A stretch of DNA of 14,982 nucleotides. Source: JANOXC01 sp031418215. Its GTDB lineage: Bacteria; Bacteroidota; Bacteroidia; AKYH767-A; OLB10. The stretch covers positions 1 to 14,982 of the forward strand of contig JANOXC010000125.1 of the NCBI GenBank assembly GCA_031418215.1, read 5' to 3'. The first letter of the stretch is position 1, and each line of letters begins with the position of its first letter. The position numbers and the translations under genes are program-made. Under the pieces are notes generated by a model. The model was given only the letters and a program-made list of their open reading frames with translations, had not been told where the DNA came from and did no database searches. Shown piece by piece: positions 1 to 6,980 of this stretch.

Positions 1-99
1 GGCACTTATGCCACCAAGGTGGTAAACCAAAGCAAAATTCCGGTGATGACGGTAAGGCCTGCTGAAATTGATCCTGACAGGATTACTGTTTCTTTTTAG
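1..99 (+). CDS. C-terminal end of a probable universal stress protein (partial)
   Basis: Frame 1 is open from the window edge to a TAG at 97-99 and encodes 32 residues. The segment containing ATKVVNQSKIPVMTVRP resembles the last helix and strand of UspA-fold proteins, where a variable helix is followed by a short hydrophobic strand (here IPVMTV). Members of this family bind nucleotide or act in stress responses in the cytoplasm; two-domain versions are common in Bacteroidota. The ATP-binding loop would lie upstream, outside the window, so this call rests only on the final segment. The stop codon is followed at once by a period-9 repeat tract, and the next gene (aroQ) is convergent. Confidence 0.5.
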   Translation, partial: GTYATKVVNQSKIPVMTVRPAEIDPDRITVSF

Positions 100-100
100 A

Positions 101-136
101 TCACGGATTTAAAGGATTGCACTGATTAGGCAGATT
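101..136. repeat. Degenerate 9-bp tandem repeat (NNNNNGATT x4)
   Basis: Four consecutive 9-mers begin at 101, 110, 119 and 128. Each ends in GATT and the first five positions vary (for example TCACGGATT and GCACTGATT). The tract starts one base after the stop of the upstream gene and lies between two convergent genes. It has no GC-rich stem and looks like intergenic filler rather than a classical terminator. Confidence 0.6.
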
Positions 137-163
137 TTTTAATGGTCGCAAATTATGTTGCTG

Positions 164-583
164 CTATTTATTTAGAAAATAAAAGACTGCCAGTTCATAA
201 ACGTTTAATCCCAAACCGGTAATAACCCCTTTACAGTTTTTTGATAACATACTTTGGTGTCGGTATTCTTCACGTGCAAAAATATTGCTGATATGTACTT
301 CAATAACCGGTGTTTTTATTGCTGCAATAGCATCACCAATTGCCACACTGGTATGTGTATATCCTCCGGCATTTAAGATGATTCCATCGAAGTTAAATCC
401 GACTTCTTGCAATTTATTAATCAACTCTCCTTCTACATTACTTTGAAAATATTCGATTTGAATTTGAGCGTATTTTTCTTGAAGCTTTTTTAAATATTCA
501 TTGATATCCCCCGTTCCATAAGTATCAGGTTCACGTTTACCTACGAGGTTTAGATTTGGGCCGTTGATGATGATTATTCTCAT
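164..583 (-). CDS. aroQ: Type II 3-dehydroquinate dehydratase
   Basis: Cytoplasmic enzyme that dehydrates 3-dehydroquinate to 3-dehydroshikimate, the third step of the shikimate pathway to aromatic amino acids. The 139-residue length is typical of the dodecameric type II family. Visible signatures are NGPNLNLVGKREP at residues 7-19, Tyr22 in the flexible active-site lid (DTYG), QSNVEGELI at 47-55, LNAGGYTHTSVAIGDAI at 70-86 with substrate-binding Asn71, and EVHISN at 95-100 with the general acid His97. REEYRHQS at 104-111 supplies further conserved basic residues. All expected catalytic residues are present. The ATG at 583-581 leads directly into NGPNLNL, so the start is secure. The gene is divergent from xerD and convergent with the partial gene at the left edge. 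Confidence 0.96.
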   Translation of the reverse strand: MRIIIINGPNLNLVGKREPDTYGTGDINEYLKKLQEKYAQIQIEYFQSNVEGELINKLQEVGFNFDGIILNAGGYTHTSVAIGDAIAAIKTPVIEVHISNIFAREEYRHQSMLSKNCKGVITGLGLNVYELAVFYFLNK

Positions 584-591
584 TTGTTAGG

Positions 592-663
592 AGCTTGTAG
601 TTCGGAGTTCGGAAATTTTAAATTTCGGATTTTCTCCGAACTCCGAACTCCCGACTACCAACT
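592..663. repeat. Period-7 inverted repeat between aroQ and xerD
   Basis: Heptamers AGTTCGG at 599-605 and 606-612 form the left arm, and CCGAACT at 636-642 and 643-649 followed by two degenerate copies (to 663) form the right arm. Positions 599-613 are perfectly complementary to 635-649, giving a 15-bp stem around a 21-bp AT-rich loop. The element lies between divergent genes, so it cannot be a shared 3' terminator. It has the same architecture as the heptad elements inside the nuo cluster but a different unit sequence. It could affect transcription in either direction, but no promoter motif was recognised next to it. Confidence 0.8.
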
Positions 664-741
664 ATTTATAAAATATTTACGTTGATAATTTATTATTTCA
701 TGCATTGGGGAAGATGAAAATGAAAGTACCTTCAACTTCCC

Positions 742-1638
742 ATGTGGCAAAGTTATATTAAAGGATTCAAGAGTTACTTACAGTTAGAACGTTCCCTCTC
801 AGGAAATTCAATTGATGCCTATATACATGATATTGAAAAGCTTTGTCAGTTCCTGGATTTCACAAAGCAAAACGTGGTACCTGAAAAAGTAACCCATGAG
901 TTATTGCAGGATTTTTTAAAATGGATCAATGAATTGGGTATGGGTGCCCGAAGCCAGGCCAGGGTGCTTAGTGGCATTAAAGCCTTTTACAAGTATTTAT
1001 TATTAGAGAATTTGATGAATGATGATCCCACAGAACTCATTGACGGACCGCGCATCAGCCAAAAATTACCCCAGTTTCTATCCATTAATGAAATCAACAG
1101 TCTCATTGGTGCCGTTGACAGAAGTTCAAAGGAAGGTGAAAGGAACTGTGCCATTCTGGAAGTACTGTACAGCTGCGGACTGCGTGTTTCTGAATTAGTG
1201 AACCTTAAAATAACCAATACTTTTTTTGATATCGGCTTTGTGAAAGTAATTGGTAAGGGAAATAAAGAACGTATTGTTCCAATGGGCAATGCTGCCATTA
1301 AACAAGCGAAAATATATATTGACTCTTATCGCAATCATCTTGTGATCAAACAGGGAAATGAAGATTTTCTCTTCTTGAATAAGAGAGGCAGCAGGCTTTC
1401 CAGGGTGATGATTTTCACAATAATAAAAGGACTTGTACAAAAAGCAGGTATTAAGAAAACTATTAGTCCACATACTTTTCGCCATTCTTTTGCTACGCAT
1501 CTCATAGAAGGTGGTGCAGATCTCAGGGCCGTCCAGGAAATGTTGGGACACAGCAGTATTACCACGACAGAAATTTACACCCACCTCGACCGAGAGTATC
1601 TTCGTTCTGCCATTTTACAGTTTCACCCCAGGGCATAA
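742..1638 (+). CDS. xerD: Site-specific tyrosine recombinase XerD
   Basis: Cytoplasmic recombinase that, with XerC, resolves chromosome dimers at dif during cell division. At 298 residues it has the usual Xer length. An N-terminal SAM-like core-binding domain (about 1-100) contains the conserved stretch LSGIKAFYKYL. The C-terminal catalytic domain holds Arg148 (SCGLRVSEL), Lys172 (GKGNKER), His244 and Arg247 (HTFRHSFATH), His270 (LGHSS) and the nucleophile Tyr279 (IYTHLD). The protein ends in HPRA, as E. coli XerD does, which favours XerD over XerC. ATGs at 714 and 720 are out of frame, so 742 is the start. With no integrase-associated genes or attachment sites nearby and a housekeeping neighbour, a chromosomal Xer role is more likely than a phage integrase role. 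Confidence 0.9.
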   Translation: MWQSYIKGFKSYLQLERSLSGNSIDAYIHDIEKLCQFLDFTKQNVVPEKVTHELLQDFLKWINELGMGARSQARVLSGIKAFYKYLLLENLMNDDPTELIDGPRISQKLPQFLSINEINSLIGAVDRSSKEGERNCAILEVLYSCGLRVSELVNLKITNTFFDIGFVKVIGKGNKERIVPMGNAAIKQAKIYIDSYRNHLVIKQGNEDFLFLNKRGSRLSRVMIFTIIKGLVQKAGIKKTISPHTFRHSFATHLIEGGADLRAVQEMLGHSSITTTEIYTHLDREYLRSAILQFHPRA

Positions 1639-1736
1639 AATATAGATTCTAATCATTAATTAATAATAGTTTTTAACCTTTTTACTGATTGCAATCATCT
1701 ACGCTAAAAGTCGACATTAACTAAAGAGTAATTTTC

Positions 1737-1744
1737 TACATTTG
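1737..1744 (+). promoter_or_regulatory. Possible Bacteroidota -7 promoter element upstream of nuoA
   Basis: TACATTTG matches the TANNTTTG -7 consensus of Bacteroidota housekeeping promoters and lies 20 bases before the nuoA ATG. No convincing TTG -33 element is seen 17-23 bases further upstream, and the implied leader would be only about 12-15 bases. It is the best promoter candidate for the nuo cluster in this window, but weak. Confidence 0.35.
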
Positions 1745-1763
1745 TTCAGTTTTAAAAAATTAT

Positions 1764-2114
1764 ATGGGTGCATCTTCCTTAATTGTTCTCATTTTCGCTG
1801 CCATCGCTTTTTCAGCTGGCGGTATTGCTGTTGCTAAGATTTTTGTAAAAGGTTCAAAAAATCCACAAAAAGGACAGGCTTATGAATGCGGTATTCCTAC
1901 GTCAGGTACCTCCTGGAATCAATTTAATGTTGGTTACTATTTGTTTGCACTTATCTTTCTGGTTTTTGATGTAGAGCTGATCTTTTTATATCCCTGGGCT
2001 GTAGTAGTAAAGAAAATCGGCATGGTTGCATTGGCTGAAATACTAGTTTTTATTTTCATTTTATTTATGGGATTTTTATATGCGCATAAAAAAGGAGCAC
2101 TGAAATGGATGTAA
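1764..2114 (+). CDS. nuoA: NADH-quinone oxidoreductase subunit A
   Basis: Membrane subunit of respiratory complex I at the junction of the peripheral and membrane arms, next to the quinone chamber. The 116 residues contain three hydrophobic spans (about 5-28, 55-80, 85-107). The family motif YECG at 40-43 begins the long loop after helix 1, and FDVE at 68-71 carries the conserved acidic residues of helix 2. The start at 1764 places a hydrophobic helix directly after MGASS, as expected. It is the first gene of the cluster, 125 bases after xerD and in the same direction, and it overlaps nuoB by 10 bases, indicating translational coupling. Confidence 0.95.
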   Translation: MGASSLIVLIFAAIAFSAGGIAVAKIFVKGSKNPQKGQAYECGIPTSGTSWNQFNVGYYLFALIFLVFDVELIFLYPWAVVVKKIGMVALAEILVFIFILFMGFLYAHKKGALKWM

Positions 2115-2644
2115 AAAATGAAATAAAGGTTCCTGAGTCGTTTCCAGGACAAATTCATGAAGCTCCCGGAGGAGGCATTGTGCTCAGCCCATTGGATGAC
2201 CTAATCAATTGGGCCCGTTCTAATTCACTATGGCCTTTGACATTTGCCACCAGTTGTTGTGGTATTGAAATGATGTCGGTGGCATCAGCAAAATATGATT
2301 TCTCCAGATTTGGTTTTGAAGTGGCCCGTGCATCACCTCGACAAGCCGATGTAATCATCATTGCCGGAACGATCGTAAATAAGATGGCCCCTGTTTTAAA
2401 AAGATTATACGACCAGATGCCGGATCCAAAGTATGTAATTGCCATGGGTGCTTGTGCAATCAGCGGCGGACCATTCTTTTATAATACTTATTCTGTTGTT
2501 AAAGGAGCCGATCATGTTATTCCTGTCGATGTATATATAGCAGGCTGTCCGCCAAGGCCGGAGGCTTTGTTACATGCTTTGATTACGTTGCAAGGGAAAA
2601 TTAAGAGTGGATTAACGCGTGAACAAATTCGTTCAGGGGAGTAA
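2105..2644 (+). CDS. nuoB: NADH-quinone oxidoreductase subunit B (N2 cluster)
   Basis: Peripheral-arm subunit that binds iron-sulphur cluster N2, the last electron carrier before quinone. The four cluster ligands are visible: the tandem Cys51-Cys52 in ATSCCGIEMM, Cys117 in MGACAISGG and Cys148 in AGCPPRPEALL. The 179-residue length is normal. The ATG lies within the last codons of nuoA (ATGGATGTAA overlap), so the two are probably translationally coupled. In most bacteria nuoC follows directly; here a T9SS cargo gene intervenes. Confidence 0.97.
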   Translation: MDVKNEIKVPESFPGQIHEAPGGGIVLSPLDDLINWARSNSLWPLTFATSCCGIEMMSVASAKYDFSRFGFEVARASPRQADVIIIAGTIVNKMAPVLKRLYDQMPDPKYVIAMGACAISGGPFFYNTYSVVKGADHVIPVDVYIAGCPPRPEALLHALITLQGKIKSGLTREQIRSGE

Positions 2645-2771
2645 AAAAGTTGCAGTTGCTTCAACAATTTATTGCATCGAAAAATAATAAATTCATATTT
2701 AATGTTTTTTTATTTAAAAAATTTTAACTTAGAAATAAACAACTCTATATAAATTTATTCATAACAAAATA

Positions 2772-3575
2772 ATGAAAATAAAATGGTTTATTTTTTTACT
2801 TGTAATTTTGCATTATAAAAATTCTTGTGCTCAAAATACTTGGCGATTTCCAATATCTTTTGAAGACGCTGTGGGAGCAAAAGATACAATTTGGTGTATT
2901 TGGGATAGTTCGGCACATGGAACAACTCCTGTTGATACAAATTTTGGAGAAGGAGCTTTCCAATTTGACTATAGCAAGTTTAATGTTTGGATGCTCAATC
3001 CTGATTTTGATTCAACTAAAGTAGCTGCAATACCTTATGTTGGTTCATTTAATATATATATAAATGCATTTAATTTTCAATATCCTTTAATGGTCTCATG
3101 GGATACAGCCCTTTTCCATTCTCCTATTTTGCCATGGTCAATTGGGGTAACTGATGCTAGCATTGAAAACGATTATTTTTTTGCTGTTAATAATGATCCC
3201 CCAAATCAAACTTTCAATATGATCTGGGATAATCATGTTTCTGCACCTGCATTTAATTGGGGCGGTCAATCTCAATTCCCAATGACTTTTTATATAAATA
3301 GGCAAACTGCTGGGATTAATGATGTCATTAATGAAAAGTCAATTGAAGTATTCCCCAATCCTTTTATTAGCTCTTTTAAAATCAATTCAGAGAAATTAAT
3401 TCTTTCCGCCTTTCTTTTGAATGCCTCTACATCGGAGATAATTACAGAATTATTTCGGAATAAATATGAATCAACTGTTTCAAATTTGAATCATCTTCCT
3501 CCAGGACTATATATAATCAAATTTTTAACCGATCAAACCACGACTTATTATAAGAAAATCATCAAACTTCCTTAG
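2772..3575 (+). CDS. Secreted protein with T9SS type A sorting domain
   Basis: This 267-residue protein begins with a signal peptide (Lys-rich start, hydrophobic core about 5-14, probable cleavage after Ala20 in NSCA-QN). The middle part (about 23-180) is rich in Trp, Asp and aromatics, starts with WRFPISFEDAVGAKDT, and is probably a beta-sandwich; I do not recognise its specific function. The end (about 183-267) is a Por-secretion-type C-terminal sorting domain, with EVFPNPF at 192-198, LPPGLYIIKF at 242-251 and a KKIIK tail. Such domains direct passage through the type IX system and anchoring or release at the cell surface. The gene sits between nuoB and nuoC with AT-rich flanks of 127 and 92 bases, and has no functional link to complex I. 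It looks like an insertion into the operon. Confidence 0.88.
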   Translation: MKIKWFIFLLVILHYKNSCAQNTWRFPISFEDAVGAKDTIWCIWDSSAHGTTPVDTNFGEGAFQFDYSKFNVWMLNPDFDSTKVAAIPYVGSFNIYINAFNFQYPLMVSWDTALFHSPILPWSIGVTDASIENDYFFAVNNDPPNQTFNMIWDNHVSAPAFNWGGQSQFPMTFYINRQTAGINDVINEKSIEVFPNPFISSFKINSEKLILSAFLLNASTSEIITELFRNKYESTVSNLNHLPPGLYIIKFLTDQTTTYYKKIIKLP

Positions 3576-3667
3576 TTTACTAATTTTTTACTCTCAAATG
3601 GGAAATTAACCATGTCTGAAGAATAGAAGATATAATGCTGCCGCCAAATGATTATCATAATTAAAAA

Positions 3668-4123
3668 ATGACAAACGAAGAACTCAAAACAACAATAACT
3701 GAATTACATCCTTCAGCAACGTTCGATGAAGGTGGTGAATGGGTTAATGCATTTGTTGAACCCGGAGAATTCCGAAAATTTGCAGAACAACTTCGTTCCA
3801 CAGCAGGTTTAGATTTCGATTATTTATTTTGCCTGACCTGTGTTGACTGGAAGACTCATTTTACGATGGTCTATCATTTTACTTCGACAACCTATCGTCA
3901 TCAACTCGTGGTAAAAGCAAAGTTAGATAGAGCAAATCCTGAAATTGAAACAATATGCGACATCTGGCGCACTGCTGAATTATTGGAGCGAGAAGTTTTT
4001 GATTTGTTCGGTGTTAAATTTATTAATCATCCTGATTTAAGAAGATTACTATTGACTGATGATTGGGTTGGTTATCCATTAAGAAAAGATTACGAAGATC
4101 CAATTAACATGATCAAGCTCTGA
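3668..4123 (+). CDS. nuoC: NADH-quinone oxidoreductase subunit C
   Basis: Peripheral-arm 30-kDa-type subunit that supports NuoB and NuoD and carries no cofactor itself. The family signature is clear at residues 107-142: EREVFDLFGVKF, then HPDLRRLLL, then YPLRKDYE. The 151-residue length fits an unfused NuoC; some Bacteroidota, such as Bacteroides, carry a NuoCD fusion, which is not the case here. The stop codon is one base from the nuoD ATG, so the two are coupled. The A-rich upstream sequence (TTAAAAAATG) lacks a clear Shine-Dalgarno, as is usual for this phylum. Confidence 0.95.
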   Translation: MTNEELKTTITELHPSATFDEGGEWVNAFVEPGEFRKFAEQLRSTAGLDFDYLFCLTCVDWKTHFTMVYHFTSTTYRHQLVVKAKLDRANPEIETICDIWRTAELLEREVFDLFGVKFINHPDLRRLLLTDDWVGYPLRKDYEDPINMIKL

Positions 4124-4124
4124 T

Positions 4125-5246
4125 ATGTATCAATTTGAAGAAGTAGCTGTTACTGAAGAAGGCGATCTGGTTATTAATATCGGACCCCAACATCCTTCAA
4201 CACATGGCGTGTTGCATTTAGTGGTGACATTGAATGGCGAAACAATAAAAAAAGTTGAACCACATTTAGGATACATCCATCGCTCAATAGAAAAAATGTG
4301 TGAGAGTTTATCTTACCGACAGTTCATCTATTCCACCAGCCGGATGGATTATTTATCGGCACACATCAACAACCATGCATGTGCGATGTGTGTGGAGAAA
4401 GGATTACAAGTAGAAATCCCTGAGCGTGCGAAAGTGATTCGTGTGTTGATGGATGAACTAACACGAATGGCTTCACATCAGTTATGGTGGGGAGCGCTGG
4501 CGATGGATCTGGGAGCATTCACACCTTTCTTCCACGCATTCAGAGAAAGGGAAACCATTAACGACATCATGGAAGAAACCTGTGGTGCACGTTTAACCAT
4601 GAATTACATGGTGCCCGGTGGTGTGATGGCTGATCTGCATCCAAATTTTCAAAGAAGAGTTAAAGAATTCATCACCTTATTCAAATCCAAGATCAGTGAG
4701 TATGATGATTTGGTAACCAACAATGTCATTTTTCAAAACAGAATGAAAGGTGTGGGTGTACTTTCAAAGGCTGATGCCATTTCTTACGGTTGCACAGGCC
4801 CTGTTGCAAGAGGAAGTGGAGTTAGTTGCGACATCAGAAAAATTTATCCTTATGAAATTTATGATAAGCTGCAATTTGATGAAGTACTGGAAAAGGAAGG
4901 AGATTCATTTGCACGTTACTTAGTTAGATTAAAAGAATTAACACAGTCATTACATATTATTGAACAATTAATTGATAATATTCCCGAAGGAGAATTCCAG
5001 GCTAAAACAAAAGTTGTCTTAAAATTACCAAATGGAGAATTCTATACGCGGGTAGAGACTGCTAGAGGTGAGCTGGGTGTATATATTGTGAGTGAAGGTG
5101 GCACTACACCCTATCGCATTAAGTTCCGATCACCGGGATTCTCCAACCTCTCTGCATTGGATCATATGGCAAGAGGTGGAAAAATCGGTGACCTTGTTGC
5201 TACTATGGGGACGTTGGATCTTGTTATACCGGATATTGATCGATGA
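4125..5246 (+). CDS. nuoD: NADH-quinone oxidoreductase subunit D
   Basis: 49-kDa-type peripheral subunit forming most of the quinone-binding cavity. INIGPQHPSTHGVLHL at about 17-32 holds the quinone-site loop with His27. Tyr76 in SRMDYLS lies 49 residues later, the same spacing as the quinone-binding His38/Tyr87 pair of Thermus Nqo4. HLGYIHRSIEKM at 47-58 and the C-terminal GDLVATMGTLDLVIPDIDR complete the signature. At 373 residues it is slightly short but complete. In E. coli order nuoE, F and G would follow; here the stop codon leads directly into a heptad repeat element and then nuoH. Confidence 0.97.
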   Translation: MYQFEEVAVTEEGDLVINIGPQHPSTHGVLHLVVTLNGETIKKVEPHLGYIHRSIEKMCESLSYRQFIYSTSRMDYLSAHINNHACAMCVEKGLQVEIPERAKVIRVLMDELTRMASHQLWWGALAMDLGAFTPFFHAFRERETINDIMEETCGARLTMNYMVPGGVMADLHPNFQRRVKEFITLFKSKISEYDDLVTNNVIFQNRMKGVGVLSKADAISYGCTGPVARGSGVSCDIRKIYPYEIYDKLQFDEVLEKEGDSFARYLVRLKELTQSLHIIEQLIDNIPEGEFQAKTKVVLKLPNGEFYTRVETARGELGVYIVSEGGTTPYRIKFRSPGFSNLSALDHMARGGKIGDLVATMGTLDLVIPDIDR

Positions 5247-5443
5247 AAGTTTAAAGTTTAATGTCTAAAGTTAAAATTATTTATATATAATTATTGATTT
5301 GCAAAGCATGATGCTTTAAATGTAAAATGTAAAACGCTAAATAATAAATGTAAAAGGGAAAAGTCAAAACACAAAATACAAAACATTAAACTAAAAACTT
5401 TAAACTTTAAACCATAAACCCAAAACTTTAAACCCGAAACATG
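5246..5443 (+). repeat. Heptad-repeat hairpin element between nuoD and nuoH (no ORF)
   Basis: The right arm (5318-5443) is 18 consecutive 7-bp units with no phase break. Every unit begins AAA and most of the downstream ones read AAACNNN (AAACATT, AAACTAA, AAACTTT, AAACCCA). The left arm (5246-5280) has complementary units starting AAAGTTT AAAGTTT. Positions 5246-5259 pair perfectly with 5395-5408 (14 bp), and 5255-5263 pair with 5384-5392 (9 bp). A small palindrome (5303-5317, AAAGC-ATGAT-GCTTT) sits where the left side meets the array and would form the hairpin tip. The last heptamer is AAACATG, so its final three bases are the nuoH start codon. No protein-coding potential was found within it. 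Confidence 0.9.
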
Positions 5444-6517
5444 TTAAGTCTAGAGGGAATTACAAACTCAATACAAGCATGGCTGGCTGCTACGTTTAGT
5501 CCGGCTGTAACTATGTTGATTGAATTTGTGATTGTTGGGGTTTGTGCTATCGGACTTTTTGCAGGGTTGGGACTTGTACTTGTTTTAATGGAAAGAAGAG
5601 TCGCTGCCTTTATGCAAATACGAATTGGGCCTAATCGTGTCGGGCCAAAAGGGATGTTTCAAAGTCTGGCTGATACAGTGAAGTTAATCATGAAAGAAGG
5701 ATTAACACCTGACGGCGCCGATAAGTTTTTATTCAACCTCGCTCCATATATTGTAATGATCGTGGCGATGTTGATCCTTGCTCCTATTGCCTTTGCAAAA
5801 GGATTTCAGATATGGGATATTAATATAGGTGTATTGTATGTTTCTGCAGTTTCTTCTATTTCAGTAATCGGTATTTTAATTGCCGGATGGGCAAGCAATA
5901 ACAAATACTCATTGCTGGGTGCCATGCGTAGTGGTGCTCAGATTGTGAGCTATGAACTTTCTGCAGGATTGTCTATCATTTCCATTGTTGTATTGTCCGG
6001 CAGTTTAAGCATCCATGATATTATCTTATCACAACAGGATGGTTGGTGGATATTTAAAGGACATATTCCGGTGATCATTGCTTTTGTAATATTCATTATC
6101 GCCGTAACTGCTGAAACAAACCGTGCACCTTTCGACTTAGCTGAAGCAGAATCAGAGTTGACTGCTGGATTTCATACAGAATATTCCGGAATGAAATTCG
6201 CCTTATTCTTTTTGGCTGAATACATCAACATATTTATTGTTTGTGCCATTGGTGCTACCTTGTTCTTTGGCGGATGGATGCCTTTACATATTGGTTCCTG
6301 GCAATCCTTTAATCACATCATGGACTATATACCCTCCTCCATCTGGTTCTTCGGAAAAACATTCTTTCTAATATTTCTAATCATGTGGTTCCGGTGGACC
6401 TTCCCCCGTTTACGCATCGATCAGTTATTAAATTTAGAATGGAAATATTTATTACCTATCAGTATGTTTAATTTAATTCTTGTAACGATTGTTGCAATTA
6501 TGGATTGGCATTTCTGA
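5441..6517 (+). CDS. nuoH: NADH-quinone oxidoreductase subunit H
   Basis: Membrane subunit that joins the peripheral arm to the membrane arm and forms the quinone entry channel and first part of the proton path. The 358 residues contain about eight hydrophobic spans. Signatures are ERR at 51-53, RIGPNRVGPKG at 61-71, and AETNRAPFDLAEAESEL at 224-240 in the acidic loop facing the quinone site, followed by EYSGMKFALFFLAEY. The start ATG at 5441 is the last three bases of the upstream heptad array; the leader is A-rich with no Shine-Dalgarno. The next in-frame Met is internal to the first hydrophobic segment, so this start is preferred. Confidence 0.96.
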   Translation: MLSLEGITNSIQAWLAATFSPAVTMLIEFVIVGVCAIGLFAGLGLVLVLMERRVAAFMQIRIGPNRVGPKGMFQSLADTVKLIMKEGLTPDGADKFLFNLAPYIVMIVAMLILAPIAFAKGFQIWDINIGVLYVSAVSSISVIGILIAGWASNNKYSLLGAMRSGAQIVSYELSAGLSIISIVVLSGSLSIHDIILSQQDGWWIFKGHIPVIIAFVIFIIAVTAETNRAPFDLAEAESELTAGFHTEYSGMKFALFFLAEYINIFIVCAIGATLFFGGWMPLHIGSWQSFNHIMDYIPSSIWFFGKTFFLIFLIMWFRWTFPRLRIDQLLNLEWKYLLPISMFNLILVTIVAIMDWHF

Positions 6518-6519
6518 AA

Positions 6520-6554
6520 AATGTTTAAAGTTTAGGGTTTTGTGTTTAAGGTTT
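6520..6554 (+). repeat. Left heptad arm (NNNGTTT x5) before the four-helix-bundle gene
   Basis: Five consecutive 7-bp units start at 6520 (AATGTTT, AAAGTTT, AGGGTTT, TGTGTTT, AAGGTTT), beginning two bases after the nuoH stop. All share GTTT in the last four positions and are complementary to the AAACNNN units downstream of the enclosed gene. Perfect matches are 6520-6533 with 7002-7015 (14 bp), 6544-6555 with 7022-7033 (12 bp) and 6523-6533 with 7037-7047 (11 bp). Confidence 0.9.
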
Positions 6555-6571
6555 TAAAAATAAATTATTAA

Positions 6572-6976
6572 ATGGCGACAATTAAAAAGTTTGAAGACAT
6601 TGAAGGCTGGCAGTTAGCCAGAAAATTATGCAAAGAAATTTTTGTAATTACCGTTGAAACTTCGTTATCAAAAGAATTTAAATTAAGAGATCAAATAAAT
6701 GGTGCATCGGGTTCCATAATGGATAATATTGCTGAAGGATTTGAACGTGGTGGAAAATCAGAACTAATTCACTTTTTAAGTATTGCAAAAGCGTCCAATG
6801 CAGAAGTTAAATCTCAATTGTACCGCCTATTAGATCATCAATATATTGATCAAGACAAATTTGATACGTTATACCAACTGGCAACTGAAATTGGAAGCAA
6901 ACTTGGAGCCTGGATCATTTATTTGAATGAGTCAGAAATAAAAGGTCTTAAATTCAAAAACAGAGCAACTACTTAA
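6572..6976 (+). CDS. Four helix bundle protein, S23/IVP (23S rRNA intervening-sequence) family
   Basis: A 134-residue, predominantly helical protein. It begins FEDIEGWQLARKL (residues 7-19), the usual family opening (F..LEVWQ.A). Family hallmarks follow: LRDQINGASGSIMDNIAEG at 38-56, FERGGKSELIHFLSIAKAS at 57-75 and EVKSQLYRLLD at 78-88. Family members form oligomeric four-helix bundles. They were first found as ORFs inside 23S rRNA intervening sequences, and the Avd protein of diversity-generating retroelements has a similar fold. Their biochemical role outside DGRs is not established, and none is assigned here. The gene has no counterpart in nuo operons and lies between two complementary heptad-repeat arms, which suggests it belongs to that element. 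The AT-rich leader has no Shine-Dalgarno. Confidence 0.9.
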   Translation: MATIKKFEDIEGWQLARKLCKEIFVITVETSLSKEFKLRDQINGASGSIMDNIAEGFERGGKSELIHFLSIAKASNAEVKSQLYRLLDHQYIDQDKFDTLYQLATEIGSKLGAWIIYLNESEIKGLKFKNRATT

Positions 6977-6980
6977 TCAT

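Noticed and set aside
987..1584. Several minus-strand open frames of 76-129 codons overlapping xerD
   Set aside because: They lie fully antisense to a well-conserved recombinase and show no recognisable domain or sensible protein composition.
2645..2771. Search for a terminator or promoter between nuoB and the T9SS gene
   Set aside because: The gap is AT-rich with only a 4-bp stem (GTTG/CAAC) and a 7-of-8 match to the -7 consensus (TAAATTTA at 2750) without a -33 partner; too weak to call.
5247..5440. The nuoD-nuoH gap as the decayed remains of nuoE, nuoF or nuoG
   Set aside because: No reading frame in the gap shows the iron-sulphur or flavin motifs of those subunits, and the sequence is explained by heptad units.
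6572..6976. The four-helix-bundle gene as the Avd protein of a diversity-generating retroelement
   Set aside because: No reverse transcriptase, template repeat or variable repeat is found in the window; the match is only to the shared fold family.
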